In this document: positions 17,544-25,662 of the stretch, piece after piece
Position numbering within the stretch: the first letter of the stretch is position 1
Layout: each line of letters starts with the position of its first letter
Assembly (NCBI GenBank): GCA_025352235.1
Contig: JANXTU010000101.1
Location: 1-41,423 of the forward strand
Direction of reading: 5' to 3'
Origin: Fimbriiglobus sp.
GTDB taxonomy: Bacteria > Planctomycetota > Planctomycetia > Gemmatales > Gemmataceae
Length of the DNA: 41,423 nucleotides
Position numbers and translations under genes: made by a program
Notes under the pieces: model-generated
What the model was told of the DNA's origin: nothing
Database searches by the model: none
The model's input: only the letters and a program-made list of their open reading frames with translations

Positions 17544-18437
17544 ATGGCATTCCTCGACCGTTTCGCCGCCGCGAGAACCGCTGAGAACCCCCTCGGGTTG
17601 CAGCTGCTCTTCTTCGCTCCGCCGACACTCATGACCGATGACATCCTGAAATTCCTGCGGAACGAGCCGGAGTTGACGCAGGCATCCGGCGAAGTTGTCC
17701 GCGTCGCGGATGTCCCCGGCGCGAACCAATTCATCGGCGGCGATGGTCCACCGGCGTCCGTCCTCGGCCTGTTTTCGTGGGGCGATCACGCGGTGAAGCT
17801 CGCACAGTTCGACGCGCCGATGCCCTACGGCCCCGTCGAAACTTGCGTCGGCCCGGCGTTGCTACCACCTCCGATGAAGGTCGATGCCAAGCAACATCAA
17901 GCCCATCTGTTGCTGTTTTACGCCGGGACGCACCCGGATGTCCGCGAGCAATTCGCGGCGCTGTGCGTCGTCGCGGGTGCACTCGCCCGCTGCGACGGGG
18001 CCATCTGCATTTTGAATGAAGACGCCCGCACCGCCTGCCCGGCCTTCGATTTGATCCCCGATGCCGGAGAGGACGCGCTGACCACGTACCGGCAACTGCC
18101 GATCCCCTATCTGCTCGGCGGCTTCACGAAAATGACCGTCGGCGATGCCGGGGTGCTCTGGGTGCGGACCTTCGCCAACTACCGCCTCGGCCTGCCCGAA
18201 CTCGCGATTCGGATGGCCGACCACCGACAGACGGCCCGCATCTTCCAACTCTTCACCGGCATCGCCGGGTATTTGCTGGAAACCGGGGAAAAACTGACCG
18301 CCGGCGAAAGCCTCGACCTCGGCGACGGTGCGACGTACGCCCTCCGCGAGCCGACGGAAACCGAGGAGTTCTTGACTTCAACTGGACCACTGCTGGTTTT
18401 GGAAGGGGAATCGGAGAATTCCGCCGCGATTCCTTGA
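17544..18437 (+). CDS. DUF4261 domain protein
   Basis: The 297-residue protein has the look of DUF4261: an N-terminal FFAPPTLMTDDI segment, a middle with HLLLFYAGTHPDVREQFAALC and RCDGAICILNED, and a C-terminal RMADHRQTARIFQLFTGIAGYLLETG. No catalytic motif can be recognised, and no signal peptide or membrane segment is seen, so it should be cytoplasmic. It is probably translated together with ubiA (3-base gap; ribosome binding site GGGTGGGG inside the ubiA end), which gives no clear hint of its task. Function unknown. Confidence 0.8.
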   Translation: MAFLDRFAAARTAENPLGLQLLFFAPPTLMTDDILKFLRNEPELTQASGEVVRVADVPGANQFIGGDGPPASVLGLFSWGDHAVKLAQFDAPMPYGPVETCVGPALLPPPMKVDAKQHQAHLLLFYAGTHPDVREQFAALCVVAGALARCDGAICILNEDARTACPAFDLIPDAGEDALTTYRQLPIPYLLGGFTKMTVGDAGVLWVRTFANYRLGLPELAIRMADHRQTARIFQLFTGIAGYLLETGEKLTAGESLDLGDGATYALREPTETEEFLTSTGPLLVLEGESENSAAIP

Positions 18438-18480
18438 CAACGCGAAATTGGAGCTTATTTGTATTAGTGGATTAAATCTC

Positions 18481-20982
18481 TCACTCGTCGCCGAACAGAC
18501 CCGGCTCGATCACGCGGACCTTCATTTTCAGCAGCTCCGGCGGTTCCACCGGTCGCTTGACTTTCGGCTTCGCCGGCCCCCGAGCCGGAACTTTCGCCGG
18601 TGTTTCCAAAGTCGCCAAGACCGCGTTGGCCCGCTGTAGCACCGGCTCTGGCACCCCGGCCAATCGGGCGACGTGGATGCCGTAGCTCTTGTGGGCGTTA
18701 CCCGGTTCGATGCGGTGCAGGAAGATCACGTCGTTTTCCAACTCTTCGACGCGCACGTTGTAGTTCCGCAAGCGGGGCAGGGTGGCATCGAGTTTGGCCA
18801 GTTCGTGGTAATGCGTGGCGAACAACGCTCGGGCGCCGACGACATCGTGCAGGTATTCGGTGATGGCCCACGCCAGCGACACGCCGTCGTAGGTGCTCGT
18901 CCCCCGGCCAATTTCGTCGAGGATCACGAGGCTGCGGTTCGTGGCGTTGTTCAAGATGTTCGCGGCTTCGGTCATCTCGACCATGAACGTCGATTGCCCC
19001 CGGCCGAGTTCGTCCGATGCGCCGACGCGGGTGAAAATCCGGTCGGTCACGCCGATGGTCGCGGCGGTCGCCGGGACGAAGCTACCGATATGGGCGAGCA
19101 GCGTCAGCAGCGCCGCTTGGCGGATGAAGGTCGATTTCCCCGCCATGTTCGGCCCCGTGATGAGCCAGAACAGGCCGCCATCGGGTGACAAGTCGATGTC
19201 ATTGGGGACGAATGTCCCGGGAGGCAGCAGTTGATCGAGCACCGGGTGCCGCCCGGCTTCAATGCGCAGAATCGGTTCGTCGACGATGGCCGGACGGGTG
19301 TAGTTCCGCGCCGAGGCAAGTTCGGCCAACCCCGCCAAGAAGTCAACTTCGGCGAGGACGTCGGCCGTTTGCAATAGGCTCGCGGTCTCGGACGCGACGA
19401 GGTCGCGGACCTTCGCGAACAGCTCGAATTCCAGGGCTTTGGCTTTATCCTGCGCGCTCAGGACCTTCTCCTCGTACTCCTTGAGCATCGGCGTGATGTA
19501 GCGCTTGCCGTTCTTCAGCGTGCGTTCGTGGGTGTAGTCGGCGGGGACGCGGGTCTCGTTGGCGTTGGTGATCTCGATGAAGTAGCCCATGACGTCGGTG
19601 AAGCCGACCTTCAGGCTGTTGATGCCGGTGCGGGCGATCTCTTGGGCTTGGAAGCGGGCGATCCATTCTTTGCCGTCGCGGGACAGCCGCCGGAGTTCGT
19701 CGAGTTCCGCCGAATGGCCTTCGCGGATCAACCCGCCGTCCTTGGGGGAGTAGGGCGGGTCGTCGACGATGGCTTTTTCGAGCAGCTCACGGATCTCGGG
19801 TACGAGGTCGAGTTTCTCTTCGAGGTCTTGAATCGCCGCCGCCTTGCGACCCACTAGCTTCGCCTTCAACTTCGGCAAGGAGCGCAGTGTCCGCAGGATT
19901 GCACCCAGATCCTTGGGGTTGGCCCGGGCCGTGGAGACCCGCGTCGTCAGGCGGTGCAAGTCGGCCGTGGCGTTGAGCAACTCGCGCAGGTCACCGCGGA
20001 AGCCGTGGTCGTTCAGCAATTCCTCGACCGCGTCGAGCCGCGACAGAATCGCCGAGGACGAGTTCAACGGCGAGAGCAAACTGTCGTGCAGGAAGCGCGC
20101 CCCCATCGGCGTGACGGTGCGGTCGATGCGCGACAGCAGCGATCCTTCGCGTTGGTTGTCGCGCAGCGTGCGCGTCAGTTCCAAGCTGCGCCGGGTGACT
20201 TCGTCGAGCACCAAGTGCGATTCGGGCCGGTAACGCATCAGGCGCGGGATGTGGCCGAGGCTCGTCTTCAGCGTCGTTTCGAGGTAGATGACAAGCGCCC
20301 CGGCGGCCGTCAGACAGGGCTGGCCATCCTCGAATCCGAAACCCGTGAGCGTATGGACTTGGAACTTGTTCCGCAGGGCTTCGACCGCCGTCGTCGGGTC
20401 GAAGGTCCAACCCGGCCGCGGGGTGATCGACTTCGGGCCGGCCCCCGCGAAGTGCGGTTCGATCACCGTGAGGGATTCTTCGGACAGCAAACACTCGGCG
20501 ACGTTCAACCGCCCGAGCTCCTCGGTCAACTGATTCTCGGCGATGTCCATCGCGGCGAACGTCCCGGCCGTGAGGTCGAGCCAGGCGAGGCCGAAATGAC
20601 CCGACTTCGTGCGCGCGATCGCGGCGAGGTGGTTGGGCCGGCGCGGATCGAGGAGTTCATCTTCGGTGACGCTGCCCAACGTCACGACGCGGGTCACTTC
20701 GCGGCGGATGATTTTCTTGCCGTCATTGGGCGGTTCCATCTGCTCGGCGACCGCGACGCGGTACCCGGCCGCGAGCAACTGGCGCAATTGGTGATCCAGC
20801 TTGGCGAGCGGGAACCCCGCCATCGGGTGCTCCTCGCGCTTGGTCAACGTGAGGCCGCAGACTTTGTGGCAGACCTCGGCGTCTTCGTCGAAGAGTTCGT
20901 AAAACTCGCCGTTTTGGAAGAGCACGATCATGCCCGGATAGGCATCCTTCGCGGCGCGGAATTGCTGCATCATCGGGGTCAT
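18481..20982 (-). CDS. mutS: DNA mismatch repair protein MutS
   Basis: The start at 20982 gives the canonical opening MTPMMQQFRAAKDAYPG; a longer frame from 21078 would overlap fhcB and adds unrelated residues. The 833-residue protein shows the mismatch-recognition F-x-E motif in GEFYELF (~27-33), connector and lever regions, and a C-terminal ATPase with Walker A ITGPNMAGKST (~608-618), STFMVEMTEA, Walker B VILDEIGRGTST and THYHEL. MutS binds mismatches as a dimer and recruits MutL using ATP. It lacks nothing obvious. It is the last gene of the minus-strand run TPR-fhcB-mutS (46-base gap after fhcB), an arrangement without obvious functional logic. Confidence 0.97.
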   Translation of the reverse strand: MTPMMQQFRAAKDAYPGMIVLFQNGEFYELFDEDAEVCHKVCGLTLTKREEHPMAGFPLAKLDHQLRQLLAAGYRVAVAEQMEPPNDGKKIIRREVTRVVTLGSVTEDELLDPRRPNHLAAIARTKSGHFGLAWLDLTAGTFAAMDIAENQLTEELGRLNVAECLLSEESLTVIEPHFAGAGPKSITPRPGWTFDPTTAVEALRNKFQVHTLTGFGFEDGQPCLTAAGALVIYLETTLKTSLGHIPRLMRYRPESHLVLDEVTRRSLELTRTLRDNQREGSLLSRIDRTVTPMGARFLHDSLLSPLNSSSAILSRLDAVEELLNDHGFRGDLRELLNATADLHRLTTRVSTARANPKDLGAILRTLRSLPKLKAKLVGRKAAAIQDLEEKLDLVPEIRELLEKAIVDDPPYSPKDGGLIREGHSAELDELRRLSRDGKEWIARFQAQEIARTGINSLKVGFTDVMGYFIEITNANETRVPADYTHERTLKNGKRYITPMLKEYEEKVLSAQDKAKALEFELFAKVRDLVASETASLLQTADVLAEVDFLAGLAELASARNYTRPAIVDEPILRIEAGRHPVLDQLLPPGTFVPNDIDLSPDGGLFWLITGPNMAGKSTFIRQAALLTLLAHIGSFVPATAATIGVTDRIFTRVGASDELGRGQSTFMVEMTEAANILNNATNRSLVILDEIGRGTSTYDGVSLAWAITEYLHDVVGARALFATHYHELAKLDATLPRLRNYNVRVEELENDVIFLHRIEPGNAHKSYGIHVARLAGVPEPVLQRANAVLATLETPAKVPARGPAKPKVKRPVEPPELLKMKVRVIEPGLFGDE

Positions 20983-21028
20983 GGCGTCAAGATAGCCGGG
21001 GGCGGGCGAATCGGAATCGGGAAGTTGT

Positions 21029-22288
21029 TCAAACCGTCCCGGACAACCGCCGGTGGATCTCCCCCAACACGTCCGCATCGCTCGGGCTGTCCGAAGGCAG
21101 TAGCACCCTCAGCGGGATCGCGATTTCGTCCATGCGGTAGGCGGTGCCGGGGCGATGGATGCCGTAGACGGCGGTCGGGAAGAAGAGTGTTCCGCGCCCT
21201 TCGTCCTCCGTCGGTCGGGCTCCGCCGATCACGATCATCGGGAGATCGCGGAGGGCGGCCTGCGCGTTCGAGGGAAGGTCGAAGATGGTTTCGGAACCGA
21301 GGATCAGAGCGGCGTCGACTTCGCCCCTCGCCAGCAATTCCGGGGCGGTGAACTCGCCGGGGTTGTAACGGGGGTAGCCGGTGGCGAAGTTGACGCCGAA
21401 GGGGTAGCCGGTTTGCCACGTGAGCACCGAATCGGCCCCGGCGATGTCGCCGTAGCGGCGCAGGCGCCGGGCGTAGAACCGCCGGCGCGTGTCGGGTTCG
21501 GTGTGGTCATTGAGATCGGTGACGAGTTGCAACAGCGCTTCGACGGTGCGGTGCGCCAACCGGCCGCGGGTCAGGCCGGAGCCGAAGAAGACGACGCCGA
21601 AGCGGCCAGCCTTCATCCGCGCGGCGAGGGCGACCAGTTCTGGACTCGCCTCGCAGGCGATCCCCTTCGCCAGCATGCGCAGCGTCCAAAGGGCGTCCCA
21701 GTTACGGTCGGGCGGAATTCGGAGGAGGATTTCGGCGATTTTGGCGGTCGCGGTTTCCTCGGAATCGACGACGAAGATCGGTGCCGCCGGCGGGCAATAG
21801 CGTTCGATGTGCCGGGGGTGCGTGGCGACGGGGTCGCAACCCCAGAAGAGGACGAAGTCGGCCCGCTGTTTCACTTCGCCGAGGGTGCAGGTCGATTCGC
21901 CGACTTGCTGCAACGCGACGATGGACGGGGCATGGCCACTGCTGGCGGTCGTGTCGATGGTCGCGCCGAGGAAATCGGCGAGGGCCACGGCCGCACGCTG
22001 GCCTTCGGTGGTGCTGCGCGAAAGACCGTAGACGAGGGGCGCCCGCGCGGCTTTCAGGATCGCGGCGGCACGGGCGTACGCCACGTCCCAATCCACCGGA
22101 ATACCGTTGAGTTCCGGCCGGCCGTCGATGTGGGAAGTCTGTCCGAGGAACCAAGGGCGTGCGAGATCGCACGCTCCTTCGGCCGCGACGATCCGACCGC
22201 CTTCGGCAGTGACCCGGAGATCGTCGCAGACGCAACCGCAGACGGTGCAAGCGACGTCGGTCCGGACGATGCGACTTCCGAGTTCCAA
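21029..22288 (-). CDS. fhcB: Formylmethanofuran dehydrogenase subunit B (Fhc complex)
   Basis: The 419-residue protein begins with a cysteine cluster Cys14-x2-Cys17-x-Cys19-x-Cys21-Asp-Asp (CTVCGCVCDD) typical of FwdB/FmdB/FhcB, followed by the molybdopterin-oxidoreductase-like fold (VYGLSRSTTEGQRAAVALAD; FVLFWGCDPVATHPRH; TWQTGYPFGVNFATGYPRYN). In planctomycetes and methylotrophs this subunit belongs to the formyltransferase/hydrolase complex, which takes formyl from H4MPT to formate. The start must be TTG at 22288: no ATG precedes the Cys cluster in frame, and AAGGA lies 8 bases upstream within the end of the TPR gene, whose TAA stop is one base away. Translation is therefore coupled to the TPR gene. 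The other Fhc subunits are not in the window. Confidence 0.9.
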   Translation of the reverse strand: MELGSRIVRTDVACTVCGCVCDDLRVTAEGGRIVAAEGACDLARPWFLGQTSHIDGRPELNGIPVDWDVAYARAAAILKAARAPLVYGLSRSTTEGQRAAVALADFLGATIDTTASSGHAPSIVALQQVGESTCTLGEVKQRADFVLFWGCDPVATHPRHIERYCPPAAPIFVVDSEETATAKIAEILLRIPPDRNWDALWTLRMLAKGIACEASPELVALAARMKAGRFGVVFFGSGLTRGRLAHRTVEALLQLVTDLNDHTEPDTRRRFYARRLRRYGDIAGADSVLTWQTGYPFGVNFATGYPRYNPGEFTAPELLARGEVDAALILGSETIFDLPSNAQAALRDLPMIVIGGARPTEDEGRGTLFFPTAVYGIHRPGTAYRMDEIAIPLRVLLPSDSPSDADVLGEIHRRLSGTV

Positions 22289-22289
22289 G

Positions 22290-23603
22290 TTATTTGTCCT
22301 TGTCGTCGGCCGCTTTCAGGCTCGCTTTGGCTTTGCGGAGCTTCTCGGTGATCTTCTTGCGGCGCTCGGTGTCACGCTTCGAGATGTCTTCAAATTTCAG
22401 GGCTTTGCCCCAGAGTTCGATGGCTTTCTTAGTGTCTTTGTTGGCGAGGTGGGCGTCCGCGAGGTGGTCCCAGATCTCCATGTGCTGGCCTTCTTCTTCG
22501 TCCTGGCTCGCTTCTTCTAAGTACTTGATCGCCTCGTCGTATTTTTTGAGTTTGTAGAGCACCCAACCGAGGCTGTCGACGTACCCGGCGTTCACTTTCT
22601 TGGCGAGGTCGGCGTCGATCTTTTTTTCTTCCAACAGCTTCGCGCGGGCCTTGGCGTCGAGGTCGAGCGCGTCGCGGATGAGCTTCTCGGACTCTTCGAA
22701 TTTCTGGTCGTTGTCGGCCCAGATGAAGCCGAGGTCGTTTTTGTAGGTCGCGTTGTCGGGGACTTCTTTCACGAGTTCTTGGAGGATCTTCGTGGCTTTG
22801 TCGATCTCTTTTTGGTCGACGTGCAGGCCGACGATGAGGTACCGCACGCCGCGGCCGATCTTGGTTTTGACATCGTCTTTGAGCTTCTTATCGCCTTCGA
22901 GTTTCTTGAGCGACTCGTAGTACACTTCGATGGCTTGGTCCATTTTCTCGGCTTCGCGGAGGACGTAGCCCTTGAGTTGCAGCGAATACCAGCCGCCTTT
23001 TTCGAGTTTGATCACGGCCTCGGCCATGTTCAAGGCTTCGTCGTGGTCGCCGCGGCGGGCCTTCGATTGGATCATCCGCTCGATGGCGAGCGACTTCATC
23101 CGGCCGAGTTCCTCGCCGTCGTCTTGGTTGTTGAGCAACTCCGCGCAGAGTTCCTCGACTTCGACGAACTTCTTTTGATCCCAGTTGAGGTCCAGCAGAC
23201 TGTCGTAAGCTTCGGCGAGCTTCTTGCCGCTTTCGATCTTGAGGGCGTTGGCTTTGCAAAACTTGTAGAAGACTTCGGCGGTCTTGTATTCCTTGAAGTT
23301 GTGCGCGACTTTGCCGAGGACGAGGGCCGCGTTGAATTTGAAGGGCGCGTCCTTTTCCTTGGCTTCGGTCTGCATTTTGACCGCGATATCGACGAGGCGC
23401 TTGCCGGCGACTTTATCTTTGATCAGTTCGGTGAGTTTGGCCTGCATGGCCGTCTCGTCCGAGAGGTCGTTCAATTTGAGGGCTCGCTCTTTCAACTGGT
23501 CGTCGGTCGCGGGCGCCGGCACGGGGGCCGCGGCTGTAAAGCTGCCCAGAATCAAGGCCGACAGCCAAACGGCGACGGGCGCCCGCCATTGCAGAATCGT
23601 CAT
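22290..23603 (-). CDS. Secreted tetratricopeptide-repeat protein
   Basis: The ATG at 23603 has AAGGGA six bases upstream; a GTG just before it is less likely. The 437-residue protein opens with a signal peptide (AVWLSALILGSFTAAAPVP). The mature part is lysine- and glutamate-rich and built of helical pairs of TPR type, clearest in SLGWVLYKLKKYDEAIKYLE, IWDHLADAHLANKDTKKAIE and YKTAEVFYKFCKANALK. Such proteins act as scaffolds for protein-protein contact in the periplasm; the partner is unknown. Its stop is one base from the fhcB start, so the two are co-translated even though FhcB should be cytoplasmic. Confidence 0.85.
   Translation of the reverse strand: MTILQWRAPVAVWLSALILGSFTAAAPVPAPATDDQLKERALKLNDLSDETAMQAKLTELIKDKVAGKRLVDIAVKMQTEAKEKDAPFKFNAALVLGKVAHNFKEYKTAEVFYKFCKANALKIESGKKLAEAYDSLLDLNWDQKKFVEVEELCAELLNNQDDGEELGRMKSLAIERMIQSKARRGDHDEALNMAEAVIKLEKGGWYSLQLKGYVLREAEKMDQAIEVYYESLKKLEGDKKLKDDVKTKIGRGVRYLIVGLHVDQKEIDKATKILQELVKEVPDNATYKNDLGFIWADNDQKFEESEKLIRDALDLDAKARAKLLEEKKIDADLAKKVNAGYVDSLGWVLYKLKKYDEAIKYLEEASQDEEEGQHMEIWDHLADAHLANKDTKKAIELWGKALKFEDISKRDTERRKKITEKLRKAKASLKAADDKDK
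22297..22301 (-). promoter_or_regulatory. Ribosome binding site that fixes the TTG start of fhcB
   Basis: On the minus strand AAGGA sits inside the last codons of the TPR gene, followed by CAAATAAC and the TTG start. The 8-base spacing is optimal and supports reinitiation by ribosomes ending the TPR gene. Confidence 0.65.
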
Positions 23604-23651
23604 CACAAGTCCCTTTCCGAGAAACCGGAGAATCTCACAACCAGGTCTATA

Positions 23652-24452
23652 TTACCTTGGGGCCGTCCGCGGTGCTATCCGGGTTCGTCGGTACTCCCGG
23701 CCGAGGTACCAGTCGACCGCCCACGGGGCAAAGCGATTGGCGAGCACGAGCGCCCGGCCGATGCCCGTGAGGGTGATTTCGGCTTTGTCGTGTTCGATCG
23801 CCCGGCACATCGCTCGCGCCACCGTGGCTGCGGGCATCCGACGCCCGGCCTTCGGCGTGCCAGCGGCGCGTTCGACCATATTCTCTTGGAACGCGGTCTC
23901 GGTCGGGCCGGGGTTGACGACCAGCACGCCGATGCCGAGCTTCCATAACTCGGGGCGGATCGCGTCGCTGAGGCCTTGTACCGCGAACTTGCTGGCGCAG
24001 TACTCCGAGTAGCGCGGGAAGCCGCGCCGGCCGAAGATCGACGACACGTTGACGATCAGCGGTTGCACGCCCTTTTGCAATTCGGGGATGCCGAGCCGGG
24101 TGAGTTCGGCGAGGGCGAAGAAGTTGACTTCTAGAATCCGGCGGAGCGTTTCGGGGCCGGTATCGCCGAAATGGCCCGTCGCCCCGATGCCGGCATTGTT
24201 CACGAGAATATCGAGCCCGCCGAGGCGTTCGACGGCGAACCCCAGCATCGCCGCGCGGTCGGCCGGTTCAACGACATCGCCGGTGACCGTCGCGATTCCG
24301 GAAGGTTCCAACTCCTGCAACGCTTCCGTATTCCGGGCCGTGGCGACGACTTTCGCCCCCCGGTTCGCGGCTTCGAGGGCGAAGGCGCGGCCGATGCCCT
24401 GCGACGCGCCCGTTACCAGAATCCGTTTGCCGGCCAATGTTCGCGTCGCCAT
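23652..24452 (-). CDS. Short-chain dehydrogenase/reductase
   Basis: The start at 24452 gives MATRTLAGKRILVTGASQG; a longer frame upstream only overlaps the divergent nagA-like gene. The 266-residue protein is a classical SDR: cofactor loop TGASQGIG (14-21), NNAG (85-88), Asn110, catalytic Ser138 in NVSSIFG, Tyr151-x3-Lys155 (YCASK) and PGPTET. Arg40 after the second strand (VVATAR) suggests NADP(H). The substrate cannot be told; the C-terminal FAPWAVDWYLGREYRR tail fits the branch of fatty-acyl or membrane-associated SDRs such as DltE/SadH, which is a weak hint. Starts of this gene and the nagA-like gene are 40 bases apart, so they share a promoter region. Confidence 0.9.
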   Translation of the reverse strand: MATRTLAGKRILVTGASQGIGRAFALEAANRGAKVVATARNTEALQELEPSGIATVTGDVVEPADRAAMLGFAVERLGGLDILVNNAGIGATGHFGDTGPETLRRILEVNFFALAELTRLGIPELQKGVQPLIVNVSSIFGRRGFPRYSEYCASKFAVQGLSDAIRPELWKLGIGVLVVNPGPTETAFQENMVERAAGTPKAGRRMPAATVARAMCRAIEHDKAEITLTGIGRALVLANRFAPWAVDWYLGREYRRTRIAPRTAPR

Positions 24453-24492
24453 GCCCGTCCCCGTTCGTGCGTCTGCGGGATAGCATACGGGG

Positions 24493-25662
24493 ATGGTGCG
24501 ATTCACGAACGCGACTCTGATTCTGCCGGATCGTTTGCTGCCGAGCGCCGGCTTCGCCATCGAGGCCGGGCGGTTCGTCGCGATCGGCGGCATCGATTCC
24601 GGAATCGATCTCGGCGGAGCGCTCGTCTCGGCGGGCTTCGTGGAACTGCACGTCCACGGCGGAGCCGGGGCCGATTTCATGGACGGCACCCCGGAGGCGT
24701 TCGAGGCCGTCTGCCGGTGCCACGCCCGCCACGGGACGACGAGCCTGACGCCGACGAGCACCGTCGCCACGCGGGCCGATTACCGGCGCTTCCTCGAACT
24801 CTGCGAGCATTTCGAAACGCACCCGACCGGCGGGGCGCGCTCGCTCGGCGGGCACTTGTATGGGCCGTACTTCCACCCGGCGGCGAAGGGCTGCCATCCG
24901 GACGCCGATTTTCTGACGCCCGAGCCGGAACAAGATGACCGCCTGCTCGACTACGCCGGTCGCGGGTTGACGACGTTGACCATCGCGCCGGAAACACCCG
25001 GTACCGAACGGCTCGTGAGAGCGGCCCGCGCACGCGGATTGCTCGTGACGGCCGGGCATTCGTTCTGCACCTTCCCGGAGATGGAAACCGCCGTGGGCTG
25101 GGGCGTCCGCCACGTCGACCATCTATTCTGCGCGATGTCGGACCGGGCCCGTTTGCGGCCGGGCCAAGCGTACCCGATGCGGGCCGGGGTCATGGAAGCG
25201 ACCCTCTACTTCGACGAACTGACGACCGAAGTGATCGCCGACGGCGGGCATCTCTCGCCGGAGCTGTTGCGGCTCGCGTACAAAATCAAGGGGCCGGATC
25301 GGCTGGCCCTCGTCACCGATTCGATGCGCGCGGTCGACTGCCCCGACGGCGAATACTGGTTCGGCCCCACCGGCACGGGCGAGTTGATCCAGCGGAAGGG
25401 AAACCTCGGCGTGACCCTCGACGGCGCCGGCCTCGCTTCCGGGGTGATGGGCATGGATCATGGCGTATGGACGATGCTGGCGGCGACCGGGGCGCCGCTG
25501 CCGGACGTCTTCCGCATGGCGACGCTGACCCCCGCGACCATCCTCGGCCGGCAAGACGACCTCGGGAGTTTGGCCGTCGGCAAACGCGCCGACTTCATCG
25601 TCTGGAATGCCGACCTGACCGTGCGCGACGTTTATCTCGACGGTGAAAGGATCGCACCATGA
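24493..25662 (+). CDS. nagA: N-acetylglucosamine-6-phosphate deacetylase-like amidohydrolase
   Basis: The 389-residue protein follows the NagA layout: metal motif HVHGGAG (His53, His55), TAGHS (His189), HVDHLFCAM (His210), and catalytic Asp276 in LVTDSMRA, ending with GSLAVGKRADFIVWN. NagA removes acetate from GlcNAc-6-phosphate in amino-sugar recycling. One point is unusual: the segment GGHLYGPYFHPAAKGCHP has Tyr123 where characterised NagA enzymes have the Glu metal ligand of HLEGPF. The enzyme may therefore bind metal differently or use another acylated sugar. Its stop overlaps the next start in ATGA. Symbol given by family; substrate not certain. Confidence 0.82.
   Translation: MVRFTNATLILPDRLLPSAGFAIEAGRFVAIGGIDSGIDLGGALVSAGFVELHVHGGAGADFMDGTPEAFEAVCRCHARHGTTSLTPTSTVATRADYRRFLELCEHFETHPTGGARSLGGHLYGPYFHPAAKGCHPDADFLTPEPEQDDRLLDYAGRGLTTLTIAPETPGTERLVRAARARGLLVTAGHSFCTFPEMETAVGWGVRHVDHLFCAMSDRARLRPGQAYPMRAGVMEATLYFDELTTEVIADGGHLSPELLRLAYKIKGPDRLALVTDSMRAVDCPDGEYWFGPTGTGELIQRKGNLGVTLDGAGLASGVMGMDHGVWTMLAATGAPLPDVFRMATLTPATILGRQDDLGSLAVGKRADFIVWNADLTVRDVYLDGERIAP

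Noticed and set aside
19954-21351. Plus-strand reading frame of 465 codons opposite mutS
   Set aside because: Overlaps mutS and fhcB, both firmly identified on the minus strand.
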